A stretch of 64,000 nt of DNA from Bidens hawaiensis (taxonomy: Eukaryota; Streptophyta; Magnoliopsida; Asterales; Asteraceae): NCBI GenBank assembly GCA_021521415.1, contig JAIQDT010000027.1, positions 3,867,001-3,931,000 on the forward strand. Direction: 5' to 3'. The translations under genes were made by a program, and so were the position numbers. The notes under the pieces are model-generated. The model was not told the origin of the DNA and made no database searches. It saw nothing but the letters and a program-made list of their open reading frames with translations. Below, one piece after another: positions 10,267-21,720 of the stretch (within the stretch, counting starts at the first letter, position 1; each line of letters begins with the position of its first letter).

Positions 10267-11559
10267 ATGGCTGGATCTAGGGCAGTCGTGGGAGCAGGAG
10301 GCCGCACTGGGCAAAGTGGCATGCCTAGTCGTGTTCAACAACCTTCTGTAGAAACAACACCCAACACAGGAGATGAAGGAATCCCTGCTGGACGAAACCC
10401 AAGCAATAATGAAGGGTTTCAACTTGACCCTGCTGTTCAATCTGCCATTGCTCAAGCGGCAGCAGCTGCTGTGAAGAACTTGAATCCTGAAGGATCTGCT
10501 GGAGGCCATGAAAGAACCGCTGAAAGGGTGGAGGGAGATGGTAAGAAAGATGATGAGGGGGAGAGCGAGGCCTCGAGTGTGGTTAAGTCAGTGACAGTCT
10601 ATGATAGGAGGAGGGGCCGAGGTGGGTGGAACTATAAGTCATTTAAAGGTTGCGACCCACCGAAGTTAACTGGTTTGGGAGACGAAATCGTTACTCTCTA
10701 ATGGATAACCGCCCTGGATAAAATTATCCGCATTGGCGAGTGCCGTCCCGACTAAGCTGTGGGTTATGCTACTCAATCATTCGGTGAGGAAGCTATGTAT
10801 TGGTGGGAATCGGTTGAGTAGAGGAAGAGTCCAGAGGAGATCAAGGCAATGAAGTGGGATGATCTGAAGGAGTTAGTGATGAAGCGATTCTATGCTGATG
10901 CGGAGGTTGAAAGGGTTGAAATGATGTTTTTGAGTCTGAAGGCGGGAAAGATGACACATCGCGATTACACCAATAAATTCAACCACCTGTCTAGGCTGGT
11001 GCTAGATATGGTGAACACTGAAGCCAAGTGGATTAAGTGTTACATCAGGGGACTGCCACAAAACGTTCGCGTCTTGGTCAAGGATAGTAGACCTGCTACC
11101 TTTGATTCTGTTGTGGGACTCGCAGAAATGGTTTACAGCGACCTGGCGACAGAAGAAGTGGTGGCGGAAGAGAGGAGGGATAAGAAATGGGTCGCTCCTG
11201 GCAAGCGATCAGGTACTCAGTTATGGAACCCTAAGGACAAAAAGCAGAACGTGCGGGAGAGAAAGACATTCAAGACATGTGGAAAGGTACACGGTGGCGA
11301 GTGCAAGTGGGGTACTGGTTCTGATGTTTGTCACAAATGTGGAAAGGCTCATGATGGAGAGTGTAGGCTTGGAACAATTGCCTGTTATAAGTGTGGGAAG
11401 GTGGGGCACTATGCTAATGAATGTGACGCAAAGCCCGCATGTTACAAATGTGGTAAGACGGGTCATATGGCACGGGAGTGTACTGATGGTGGAGCTGGAG
11501 GTAGTGGAAAGAAGGATGCTGATCAAGCAAGGCCGAGGGCTGACCCAGGAACAAGCTAG
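10267..11559 (+). pseudogene. Gypsy gag, broken by three in-frame stops
   Basis: ATG at 10267 (MAGSRAVV) is the first Met of the frame, just after the leader. Ala-rich N-terminus, then the retrotransposon gag core (AMYWWESVE, FNHLSRLVLDMV, YIRGLPQNVR). Four zinc knuckles near the end: two short forms (CKTCGKVHGGEC, CHKCGKAHDGEC) and two canonical CX2CX4HX4C (CYKCGKVGHYANEC, CYKCGKTGHMAREC). Stops at 10699-10701, 10753-10755 and 10819-10821 are all in one frame. A one-base shift near 11535 ends gag early relative to the protease frame. Not functional. Confidence 0.85.
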
Positions 11560-12239
11560 GCAGATTCCTGATGTTGTGACTGATACATTCTTAGTAAACG
11601 GTATTTCTGCTTCGATATTATTTGATTTAGGTGCGAATAGAAGTTTTGTAGCTACGACATTTAGTAAACTAGCTAAAATGAAATGTTGCCAAGTGTCTGA
11701 AACCTTTATAGTAGAAACCGCTAGTGACACTTCAGTTAAAATAACGAAAATGGTTAAGGACTGTAAGGTAGAGCAAGAGGGACATGAGTTCCCTGTTACA
11801 TTGTATATTATAACCTTTGGAGGGTTCGATGTAGTTTTGGGAATGGATTGGTTATCTGATAATGAAGCTCAGATAGTGTGTAATAGTAGGATAATAAAGC
11901 TAAAATCCTTGGATGGTAGTGCGGTGATGGTTTATGGTGATAAGGAGAGTTCAGGTCTTAACGTTATTTCGATGATAAATAACGAAAATGGTTAAGGACT
12001 GTAAGGTAGAGCAAGAGGGACATGAGTTCCCTGTTACATTGTATGTTATGACCTTTGGAGGGTTCGATGTAGTTTTGGGAATGGATTGGTTATCTGATAA
12101 TGAAGCTCAGATAGTGTGTAATAGTAGGATAATAAAGATAAAATCCTTGGATGGTAGTGCGGTGATGGTTTATGGTGATAAGGAGAGTTCAGGTCTTAAC
12201 GTCATTTCGATGATAAAAGCCGAATGGTTACTAAGATGA
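11536..12239 (+). pseudogene. Gypsy aspartic protease with mutated active site and internal duplication
   Basis: From ARQIPDVVTDTFLVNG onward this is the plant gypsy protease. The catalytic DSGA appears as DLGA (11624-11635, TCA to TTA would explain it). A 238-bp stretch (11741-11978, VKDCKVEQEGHEF to NVISMI) is repeated in tandem at 11979-12216 with few differences, breaking the frame between copies. Protease could not work. Confidence 0.85.
11741..12216 (+). repeat. 238-bp tandem duplication in the protease region
   Basis: Copy 1 11741-11978 and copy 2 11979-12216. Both begin ATAACGAAAATGGTTAAGGA and differ at only a few positions (for example ATTATAACC against GTTATGACC). Confidence 0.9.
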
Positions 12240-13485
12240 GGGTGTGGTGCCTACCTGGCGTATGTTGTCAACGCTACGGTCGAGACGAAAGAAATGAAAG
12301 ATGTTCCTATCGTGTGTAACTACCCAGAAGTATTCCCTGAGGATCTTCCGGGGTTGCCACCAGAGCGAGAGACAGAATTCCAGATAGATTTAGTACCAGG
12401 AGCCCAGCCCATTGCGAAAGCGCCCTACCGTCCGCGTCGTCCTAGATGAAAGTACTGATGTCCCAACTGCAAGAACTCCTCGATAAAGGTTTCATAAGCC
12501 CAAGTGTTTCCCCTTGGGGCGCGCCAATGTTGTTTGTAAAGAAGAAGGATGAAAGTATGAGAATGTGCATAGACTATCGCGAGTTGAATAAGCTTAGATA
12601 TCCTTTGCCAAAGATTGATGACCTGTTCGACCAACTGCAAGGTTCAAGTTGGTTCTCACGAATAGATCTCAGATCAGGCTATCATCTGCTGAAAGTGAAA
12701 GAGTTAGACATTCCTAAGACAACGTTTCGGACGCGGTATGGACACTATGAGTTCCTCGTGATGTCATTCGGTCTAACCAATGCTCCTGCAACATTTATGG
12801 ATATGATGAATAGGGTGTGTCGGCCGATGTTGTATAAGTCAGTTATCGTCTTCATCGATGATATGCCGAGCATCTGAGAGAAGTATTAGAGACTCTGAAG
12901 AAAGAGAAGTTGTACCCTAAGTTTTCGAAATGCGTGTTTTGGTTACGAGAAGTGCAATTCTTAGGTCAAGTGATAAATCTTGAAGGGATTACCGTGGACC
13001 CAGCTAAGATTGAGGCGATAACAAATTGGAAGACTCCGCAGAATCCGACTGGTATACGAAGCTTCCTAGGGTTAGCTGGCTACTATAGGAGATTCATCGA
13101 AGGTTTCTCCAAGATAGCCGCACCGTTGACCGATATGACCCGAAAGTCGATAGTATTCAGTTGGGGTAAGTTTCAAGAAGAGGCTTTTCAGGAGTTTAAG
13201 AAAAGACTCACGCAAGCTCCAATCCTTGCCTTACCCGACGGTGACGAGGATTTGGTTGTTTGTACTGATGCTTCGCATCGTGGGTTAGGTTGCGTGCTGA
13301 TGCAGCGAGGAAAAGTGATAGCTTATGCGTCTAAACAGTTGAAAGTCCATGAGATCACTTATCCGACGCATGATTTGGAGCTAGCAGCAGTAGTGCATGC
13401 TCTCAAGATATGGAGGCATTACCTGTATGGTACTAACTGTAATATTTATACGGATCATAAAAGTTTAAAGTATTTCTTCGAGTAG
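12240..13485 (+). pseudogene. Gypsy reverse transcriptase and RNase H, broken
   Basis: Recognisable order: [39 protein letters not shown], the F-IDD catalytic box (VIVFIDDM, 12851-12862), [19 protein letters not shown] and the RNase [13 protein letters not shown] and [10 protein letters not shown]. Small deletions are visible: residues between PRR and MK-LMSQL, four residues in NKL/RYPLP, and about a dozen residues straight after FIDD, which also shifts frame. TAG at 13483-13485 replaces Gln of FFEQKELN. Confidence 0.88.
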
Positions 13486-15079
13486 AAAGAATTGAACATG
13501 AGGCCAAGAAGGTGGTTAGAATTGATAAAGGATTACGACTGAGACATTAAGTATTATCCTGGTAAAGCTAATGTGGTTGACGGCGCGCTAAGTCGTAAGA
13601 ATGAGGAAGTCATTGCAACAGTTAGGTCATACCAGTTGATTATGAATTCAAGTCTTTTCGAAGAAATCATCAAAGTGCAGTCAGAGGTGCTGGTTGACGA
13701 AGGGCTAATAAAGAAAGAAAGGATTTTCAGCCAGCAAGATGGGTTAATAGAAAACACGCATGGTGTGAAGACTAGGTTTGACCGTATGTTGATCCCACAT
13801 CATGGAGGTCTTAGAGGTCGAATCTTAGACGAAGCTCATAAGTCAAGGTATTCAATTCATCCAGGAACTACGAAGATGTACCAAGATTTGAAAAGAGACT
13901 ACTGGTGGGCAGGAATGAAAAACGATGTGGTGGATTATGTCAGTAAGTGCTTAACTTGCTTGCAAGTCAAAGCAGAGCACCAGAAACCTTATGGGAAGAT
14001 GCAACCGCTAGAGATACCAGAGTGGAAATGGGAACGCATCACCATGGATTTCATAACTAAGCTACCTTGTACAGCTAAGCATCATGATACCATTTGGGTG
14101 ATTGTGGTCCGTTTGACTAAGAGTGCTCACTTTCTGCTTATACGAGAGACTATATCGTCAGAAATGTTAGCTAGCTTGTTCATTAAAGAGGTTGTATCTA
14201 AGCATGGAGTACTGTTATCGATCGTGTCTGATTGAGATACACGGTTTACTTCTAGGTTTTGGAAGAAGTTCTATGAAGCTATGGGAACAAGATTGAACAT
14301 TAGTACGGCGTATCATCCTCAAAAAAATGGACAGTCTGAAAGGACGATCCAAACCCTTGAGGATATGCTACGTGCTTGTGTTTTAGACTTTGGGGGAAGT
14401 TGGGATGACCATTTGCATCTAGCAGAGTTCTCTTATAATAACAGTTACCATTCAAGTATTGGTATGCCACCGTTCGAGATGCTTTACGGTTGACGATGCA
14501 GAACCCCGGTGTGTTGGGGAGAGATTGGTCAGAAAGAGATGGGATGTTTAGAAGTTGTGCAAGAAACTTTTTCAAAGTTCGATCAGATCAAGGCAATGAT
14601 GAAAGCTTCTCAAGACAGACAAAAGTCTTATGCTAATAAGTGACGACGACCGATTGAGTTTAACGTTGGTGACAATGTCATGCTTAAGGTCTCGCCTTGG
14701 AAAAGGACCATTCTTTTAGAAAGAGGGGAAAGTTGAGTCCGAGGTACATTGGACCGTTTAAATTATGGATCGTGTGGGGTAAGTAGCTTACAAGCTGGAT
14801 TTGTCCGAAGAGTTAGAAGGAATCTATTCAACCTTCCATGTTTCTCATTTGAGGAAATGTTTGGCCGATGACACGTCTCATGTGCCATTAATGGACATTG
14901 AGGTTGATGAACAATTGAACGACTTTGAGCAACCAATCGATATAGTTAATCGCAAGGAAAAGCAACTCCGACACAAGGTTATACCCTTAGTGAAAGTGAT
15001 ATGGAAGCATCGCAAAGGATCAGACGCTACATGGGAAGCTGAGGAAGAGATGCGCAAGTTTTATCCAAATTTGTTTTAG
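13486..15079 (+). pseudogene. Gypsy integrase with chromodomain-like tail, broken
   Basis: Contains the HHCC finger (HKSRYSIHPG...CLTCLQVK), the DDE core Asp in MDFITKLP, Asp in SD-DTRFTS, and Glu in [11 protein letters not shown]. Stops replace Arg in well-known motifs: SDRDTRFTS (TGA 14233-14235), LYGRRCRTP (14491-14493) and NKRRRPIEF (14641-14643). A frameshift follows near 14715. The last part (STFHVSHLRKCL ... ATWEAEEEMRKFYPNLF, 14801-15079) is the chromodomain-type C-terminus that defines chromoviruses. Not functional. Confidence 0.88.
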
Positions 15080-15106
15080 TAATAGTTAGGTTTCGGGGAC
15101 GAAACC

Positions 15107-15125
15107 TCTTAAAGGAGGGAAGACT
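15107..15125 (+). other. Gypsy polypurine tract
   Basis: AAAGGAGGGAAGACT lies directly before the 3' LTR start TGTAACATCC at 15126. Confidence 0.7.
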
Positions 15126-16017
15126 TGTAACATCCCGTTTTTCTAGTTTCGGTTAATAAATGAAAGAATGAGTTATTATGAGTCGGGCTAGTGTTGGGTT
15201 AGACGGATATGGGTTATGGACTTGGGTTATGAAGGAAAGAGGAAAAGACCATGGGCTTAAGCCCATGATCCATAATTATATAAGTCATAATTACCCATTT
15301 AATCATTCACTTCACACATATTCCATATACCATCAAAACACACACTTAAGCTATCTCTCAATTTTCTCTCCTTTCTCTAGCCGAACCAAGACAGAAAACC
15401 GATCCCGATCCAAGGTAATGATAGTATGATGTTGTATGAACCATAACCCGCTAGATTTAGTCATAAAACGACGAGCCGACACCATTAAACTGTTAAAGTC
15501 ACGAGATTCGGGTGGAATCGGGTATAAACCGAACCTAAGATGAGCTTAGGGATCGCCCTAGGTCAGATCTAGATCGAACGGGCCGAAAAACGGTTGAAAA
15601 CGATCTCATTTATCCGGCGAAATCGCGGTTTTCCGGCGACCACGAAGCCGGAAAGGCGGCGCCGAAAAAGTAGGTAAAAGAATGTCAGAGAATGTTTCTG
15701 ACATTCTCTGACCTAACCCTAGTTCGTTAGCGGGGAAAGAGCGAACTTGCAAGTAATTCGTTAAGGGAAGATAACGAATTAGCTTCATTCGTTAAGGTCC
15801 AATTCGTTATGATAACCAGTTCGTTATAAGGTCGAATTCGTTATGAGGACCAATTCGTTAAGAAGTTCAATTCGTTAACCAAACCAAAAGAATAAGGTCC
15901 AATTCGTTATAAGGACCAATTCGCTATAAAAGACCAATTCGTTATGAAGTAACGAATTAGCCAATTCGTTATAGAGGACAGAAGTAACGAGTGAACCCCA
16001 ATTCATTAAGAGCAATG
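15126..16017 (+). repeat. Gypsy 3' LTR, first part
   Basis: Matches the 5' LTR from its start, without the LINE insert, and stops at AAGAGCAATG where the Copia element begins. Palindrome (15250-15267), TATA box (about 15277-15284) and AATTCGTTA-rich block (about 15745-16006) are retained. Confidence 0.9.
16013..16017. repeat. TSD CAATG, left copy (nested Copia)
   Basis: CAATG precedes TGTCGGTCCC and recurs at 31605-31609. The 5' gypsy LTR shows the uninterrupted site (AGCAATGTAATG near 8611). Confidence 0.92.
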
Positions 16018-17258
16018 TGTCGGTCCCCTTGGATTTCAGCTGGATCTTACTCAAATCATGTCATAACTCACACAGATTAATCGTGTTGACAAGAGAGTTA
16101 ATGACGGGTTACTATATTTAGAAAGATATCAGTTTGTTAAAGGCGGAATCAATAACAAACATACGGTTGCAATGAATAATCAAAGATAGAAGACACACTC
16201 AGGATTCACTCAAAATATTTCCATTTATATCATATTAAATTATACAAACGGATAATCGATCTAGGGTATTCTAGGAATCCTAAGAGATCAGTCACACAAT
16301 ATCCTCTCAATTAATGAGTCGGTCTTATCCGTATTGTGCTCTGTTTCTCTTTGTGTATGCCGTTCTCTGTGTGTCCTTGGCTGCGTGCCCTAAATATTCT
16401 ATTTATAGGCTTGCCAACCTAGGACAGCTGTCATTCCTTCTAGAAACCCTATCCGATAATACATATTCAAATTACATATTCAAAAATAAGCTAAGTGTAA
16501 AACAAGTCTTCCGAGTAGGCTTTTTCATTAATCTTCAGTCTCTGAGTACGCAGTGTACTCGACCTTCCTTTAGACTTGGTAAACATAGAAATGTACTCGG
16601 GATCAGTTTTCGGGTAGACTTTACATAAAGAATATTTTACCAAGTAAAATATTCACCGAGTAGACTTCAATCTTCTTGAATTTATTAGACTTTTCCCGAC
16701 AACTCCTTATGAGCAACCCTGTTCTTCTATGATCCTGTTCGGCTCTTTGCTATAAAATAGCTTATTAGCAAAGTGTGCTCGGGAGTACAGTTCCTTGCTC
16801 GAGCTAAACCTTGCCCGATATTACTTAGATATATTTCATTAGATTATCAAGCATACTTGGACCATAATTATTAAAGAATACCCTGCCCGATCTTCCAATT
16901 TCTTGGTTTCTTGGACTTGGTTGACCAAACCTTACTCGGATGAGTAAAATACTTGGTCTTGAAGAACAAACCTGCTTGACAAAGTAAACCTTGCTCGGAT
17001 ATACCAAATCAGTGATCCTTACTCGAAAGTGCATTGATTAGCATACCTTGCTCGGATATCCACTTAAGAAGACTATTCGAAGTAAACCTTGCCCGGGAGG
17101 CAAAATCTCATACTCGGCTAAGTAAAAGCTTGCTCGGAACCCAAGGTGTGCTCGGATTCAATACTTAGAAGTTTCTGAGGAGGTTGAGAAGATTCCAATC
17201 TTCCATATTCTTCGTTTAGGTCAAATCTCCTTATGTGGGTCAAACTCCTGACCCAACA
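16018..17258 (-). repeat. Copia 3' LTR (1241 bp, full length)
   Basis: TGTCGGTCCCCTTGG to CTGACCCAACA. TATA box CTATAAATAG on the minus strand at 16399-16408. Rich in CTCGGA/CCCGA words. Contains 357 bp (about 16440-16796) missing from the other LTR. Confidence 0.92.
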
Positions 17259-17268
17259 ATCTCCCCCT
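17259..17268 (-). other. Copia polypurine tract
   Basis: Minus-strand AGGGGGAGAT is immediately adjacent to the 3' LTR. Confidence 0.8.
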
Positions 17269-17421
17269 AGATTAGAACACCTTAGCTGACCCAAAACACT
17301 CTATGGCTACATACACTTAGCAAAAATACACATCAAGTTAAAGTCAAATTTCATAATCAAATTACATAAGCAAAATTACATAATCAAAAGTGTCCGAAGA
17401 CATTACAAAGCAAAGCCTATT
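17269..17421 (-). other. 3' non-coding stretch of the Copia element
   Basis: AT-rich sequence between the extra ORF stop and the PPT. Nothing recognised. Confidence 0.5.
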
Positions 17422-20400
17422 CTATCTATTTTGTCTTTTCCTTTCATTGTAGGCTGCTTGTCTTCTTAACTGTATTACTGATGCAGCTCTTTCTCTGAAG
17501 ATATTGAGCACTTGGTAGTGAGTGTGTCCTTCTGGTATCACCAAGTCTCTTATATCTATAATATCATCATTGTGTAAGCATGTCAGATCTGCATCCTTCT
17601 TGATTATCGCAAAAGCTTTTCCATCAGAGTTCATCAGCACATAATGACCAGTGTCTTCTTTGTATTCCACTTCAGCAATGACACCGTTCTTCTGTACTGT
17701 ATAGTTTGGCCTTCTCATTCTTCTTCCCAAGTTTATACACGTATTCATGTTGGACAGTGGATTCTGATCTCGGAAACTTATTTGGTAGTTCAGTTCAGCC
17801 CTGTCCATTCTCTTTAACATCTCTGATCTTTTTGATCTGTGGAGTTGAATCATTCTCCAACTTCTCTTTTCTTTTAAAAACTTGAATCCATCACCAGCCT
17901 GTTCATGAAGGTATTTTGATAAGTCATTCAATTGTCTTCTTGCAGATCGGTTTCTATCTCTGAAGTCATACAGGTGTGGAGAAGCCATTCTTCTTAATTG
18001 TTCTTCATTATAATCCCTGAAGCTTCTGACCACAATCTCTTTTAACAATCTGCTCTCCATAATCACTTTGAGGGAATCAGTGACCGAATCATAGTACAGC
18101 TCTCTGAGTAGATCCACATCAGATTGTGGTCTTGTTCTGTGTTGTACTGAGCTGCTTGATTCACCTCTTCCACCTTGACCTCTTCCTTTAGGAAATCTTT
18201 GATGAAACGGAGGTCTGAAAGGAATTGACTTCTTGGGCTTTTGAGGTCCCAAGTTGAAAGTCTTCACATATATAGCTTCCACCATCTCAGTAGGAAGGTT
18301 GGCCAATTCAACGATATCCTGTCCAGCTGCTTCAAGTTCAATCAGCATCTTAATCATTCCTGGAGTTTTTGCCAATCCAGCAGGTACAAACCTACCATCG
18401 GCATAGTATCTTGGATTTTCTCCTTCTCTCAATGCCTTTTCCCACTCATCCTTTTGAAGGTAGAAAAGATTTTTCAAATCCTCTTTCTCTAACACAATAA
18501 AGTCTTCTTCAGTCATCCCTCTCTTATTTATCATTATGTTCCTTAGGATGTTTATCATTTCCTCATTATCCCAAGGCATGAATGGTTCATTTTCTGGTTC
18601 AGGTTTCACTTCTTCTTGAGGAATAGGGATTTCAACATGTTTGACTTGTTCCTTTTCTTTTTCCCTTATCGTCTGAATTCTTCTTTTCTTCTTTGGTGGC
18701 TCATCAGGTGTTTCAGTTTGAATTGAGCTCTCAGTTTGGACCCTTTTAGATTTTTCTTTTCTTTTCCTTCTGTTATACTGATCCACAACTGTCTTTTTAT
18801 CCAAGTTCTTTACAATTTCAGGCTTCATGCCTTTTTCCAACAAATATCCACACATTCCATTAAATTTTCTTTTCAATTCTTCCAGTTCAAGTTCCTCATT
18901 TTCTCTAACACATCTCTCTACAACTTTCTCTCTTTCACTAATGTACAACTCTTCCAGTTGGTCAACAGAGAAATATTCTAAATCTTTCTCAGAGTAGCCA
19001 TGTTTTCTCAGATAATCTTTGTGCTTCTTGGTATCTTTGTTCTTCTTCTCAATCAGCCTTTTGGCTTCTTCCAAACGTATTTCAATGTTTGCCCTGTGTG
19101 TATCAGTCATCTCAACTTGTGGGGACATAACATTGGTGCTTGTACCAACTCTCCCTTCATCCTTATCAGGATTATCATCATTGTTATCATCAGAGTTCTC
19201 AGAGTCATCTTCTTCTTCTGTCAGCTCATTCATGGCATCTATCTTTGGTTCATCAGGAGCTGGATGATCTGCTTCATCTCTAGTTGTTATATCAGGGACA
19301 CCTTGCATATGTTCATCAGGTCTTAGTGTTTGCAAGGGTGTTGCCCTTATGGGACTAGCTTTATTATAAGTCTGTTCAGCTGCCCTTTTTCTTCCCTGAT
19401 ATGTCTTTTCAAATCTTGGAAAAGTTTCAGGTACTTTTATCCTTTCTGACCAGTTGTCAGTAGGGTTCTTCCTTATATCCTCTCTCACTTGTTCAGCCCA
19501 TTTCTTGGCAGCCATAGAGGCAATTGGCTCACCAATTTCCTCTTCAGGAATCATACCAGTATTTACATCAGCTGGTTCAGCAGTTTCAGATGTTTGACTT
19601 TGGGATTGAAACAAGCCGACTACCAATGCCAAAGAGTTGTCTACATCCTCAACTCTGCTCATCTTAATCAGTTCTTTTATAACTTCTTGTTCAGCCTCAT
19701 CTTCAGCTAGTTCTTTTTCAAGGTTGGCTTGTCTGATCAGATTTTCCTGCTCTGCAATCTCTTATGGAGTTAGAGATAGGGCTATTTTCTCCCTCTCCAT
19801 AGATTCTTTGACAATTCTTTCTTGCTCTTCAAGAGCAGCAGCAGCAGCATCATCTTTAAGTGTTACATCTTTCTCAGCATACACAACAGGTTCAGGTTCT
19901 TCCTCCGTTGCTATCCCTTTACCCTTTTCTTTCCTTTTTCTCAACTGCTCTTCATCTTCTTCTTCATCAGAAGTTTCATATTCATCAATTTCTTTGAATA
20001 GTTGTTCTAGTTCAGAATCATGCTCTGCTCTCTTGGAACTAGCCTCTTGATCATCTTCTGGCTCACTGTTTACTAGTTCCTCAGTAGTAGCATTCATATC
20101 AGCATTCTCAATAGTCATTTCCTCATCCACAATCTCAGTTAATTCTTCTGTAAGCACAACCTCTTCATCATTTTCTCTTCTCACTTCCATTTCATTCTCA
20201 TCACTGTCATAATAAACATTCATGATCATCTTCAATCCATCATCATTATCAATACTTGCCACACCAGTCATACCCATATCAACATCATCTATATTCTCCC
20301 CCTGTTTTGGGGCAGATGAGGTCTTCTCAACCTCCTGCACCAGGGTTTGAATTTTCATTTCAGCCTCAGTTAACTTCATTAACAGCATCACATTTTCATT

Positions 20401-21693
20401 TGTTATCTCCTCATTCCTTCTTTTCAACACAACATTCTCATCCATAACCTCCTTAACCTTTCTTCTCAACTCATCATTCTCCAACATCAACTCAAGATTT
20501 CTTTGGAATATATCAATATGTGGACTTGTAGGTTCTGATGTAGGAAATGGTTCAAATTCAGGTTGGTTGGTGGTAGGTGTTTGAGGTGGGTTAGAAATGA
20601 TTGGTTCTGATTGGTTTAGGCTCTGAGTTGGTGGTGTCTGTGGTGATGATGATTGAAGTGTGGAAGTTTCAGGTTGGTCTAGAGTAAGGGTTTGAGGTGG
20701 TGTGGTTGGTGGTGGTGAGTGTGGTAGTGTTGCAATTGGTTGTTCAAGTTCTTCTCTTTGCTCCCCCTGTTCATGTGACATAATCTCCAATTCTAAACCA
20801 TCTCCACCTTCATCCCCATCAACATTATCATCATCAGAATCACCTTCATCACTCTCATCATCACCCCCTGCTTCCTCCTCTGAGCTCAGCTCAGGCACAG
20901 GCATTATAGCCAAATCATGGTTTAGTAACCAAGGTAAAATTTCAAAAGGAACATTTGAATCAAAGGTATTGGAGACACCATATTTCTTGATTCTTTTGTA
21001 ATCATCAGAGTCTTGCAACTGATGTGTGTCTCCAACTGTTGGTAAATCTTGTAATTCTCTGTTGAATATGATCTGCAGGAATCTTGGGTACTGTAAAAAT
21101 CTCTTTCTTTCTGGTTTCTTTAGATTCCCTACTAATCCCTCAAAAATCATCTTGGAAAAGTTGAAGGGCAGATAAAAGATTATCCCAACTGTGGCATTTG
21201 CTAAATCATGACTCATTAGTGTCCATGATCCCTTCCTCGGAGCAAATCCATGAATAATGTGATGTATTAAAAATCTGTACAACATCGGAAACATACCCTT
21301 CTGAAACTGTCCTTCGTGGACATTTCCTTGATACCCCATTGTCTCTTCAAAAATTTTCAATAAATGTGCTGTATTGAAGTTTATGTGGTTGTGATCATCA
21401 TCGTTCATTCTTAAACACCTTCTGATCATTCCTTCTGTGATCTGAATCTCCTGTCTGGCCACGGTTTCCTCTATCCTTTTTCCATTTACATCTTCAACCA
21501 ACACTGCAGATCTCCAGAAATCCAAGGAGTGATTTCTGTAAATTATAGGGCTTTCAGTAAGTGCATAGTTGATGTTTGACCGTGCCATCTAAGATATCAT
21601 TCGAGCCATTGGTTCGTTTTCTGGTGTCACTTGAAGTAATGCGCACATATTGTGCTTTGGCTCAAAAACATACTTCGGCTTGTTGTCTGCCAT
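17422..21693 (-). pseudogene. Extra 3' ORF of the Copia element (1423 codons, two in-frame stops)
   Basis: One frame runs from ATG at 21693 (MADNKPKYVF) to the stop at 17422-17424. It is interrupted only by TAG at 21589-21591 and TAA at 19762-19764; the frame is unchanged across both. N-terminal globular part of about 260 residues includes RNHSLDFWR, GMIRRCLRMNDDD and LQYPRFLQIIFNRE, a pattern I associate with uncharacterised retrotransposon ORFs in lettuce, sunflower and Tanacetum. Then an acidic stretch, a Pro/Gln/Thr-rich linker, Glu/Lys-rich coiled coils (DELRRKVKEVMDENVVLKRR) and a basic Gly/Arg stretch (KGRGQGGRGESSSS). The C-terminal domain of about 230 residues includes EVEYKEDTGHYVLMNSDG. 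No envelope-like signal peptide or TM segment is seen. Function unknown; a structural or accessory protein is only a guess. Confidence 0.75.
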
Positions 21694-21720
21694 ATCTGAA
21701 ATACACAAACAAACATATTC
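21694..21720 (-). promoter_or_regulatory. Splice-acceptor-like sequence before the extra ORF
   Basis: On the minus strand a T-rich tract, TGTTTGTTTGTGTATTTCAG, sits two bases before the ATG at 21693. This fits a plant 3' splice site and would let the ORF be expressed from a spliced RNA. The donor was not identified. Confidence 0.4.

Noticed and set aside
19637..20050. Ser-rich plus-strand frames opposite the extra ORF
   Set aside because: Shadow frames of the acidic/coiled-coil minus-strand ORF.
17422..21693. Reading the extra ORF as a retroviral-type envelope
   Set aside because: No signal peptide or transmembrane segment is visible; the protein is charged and coiled-coil rich.
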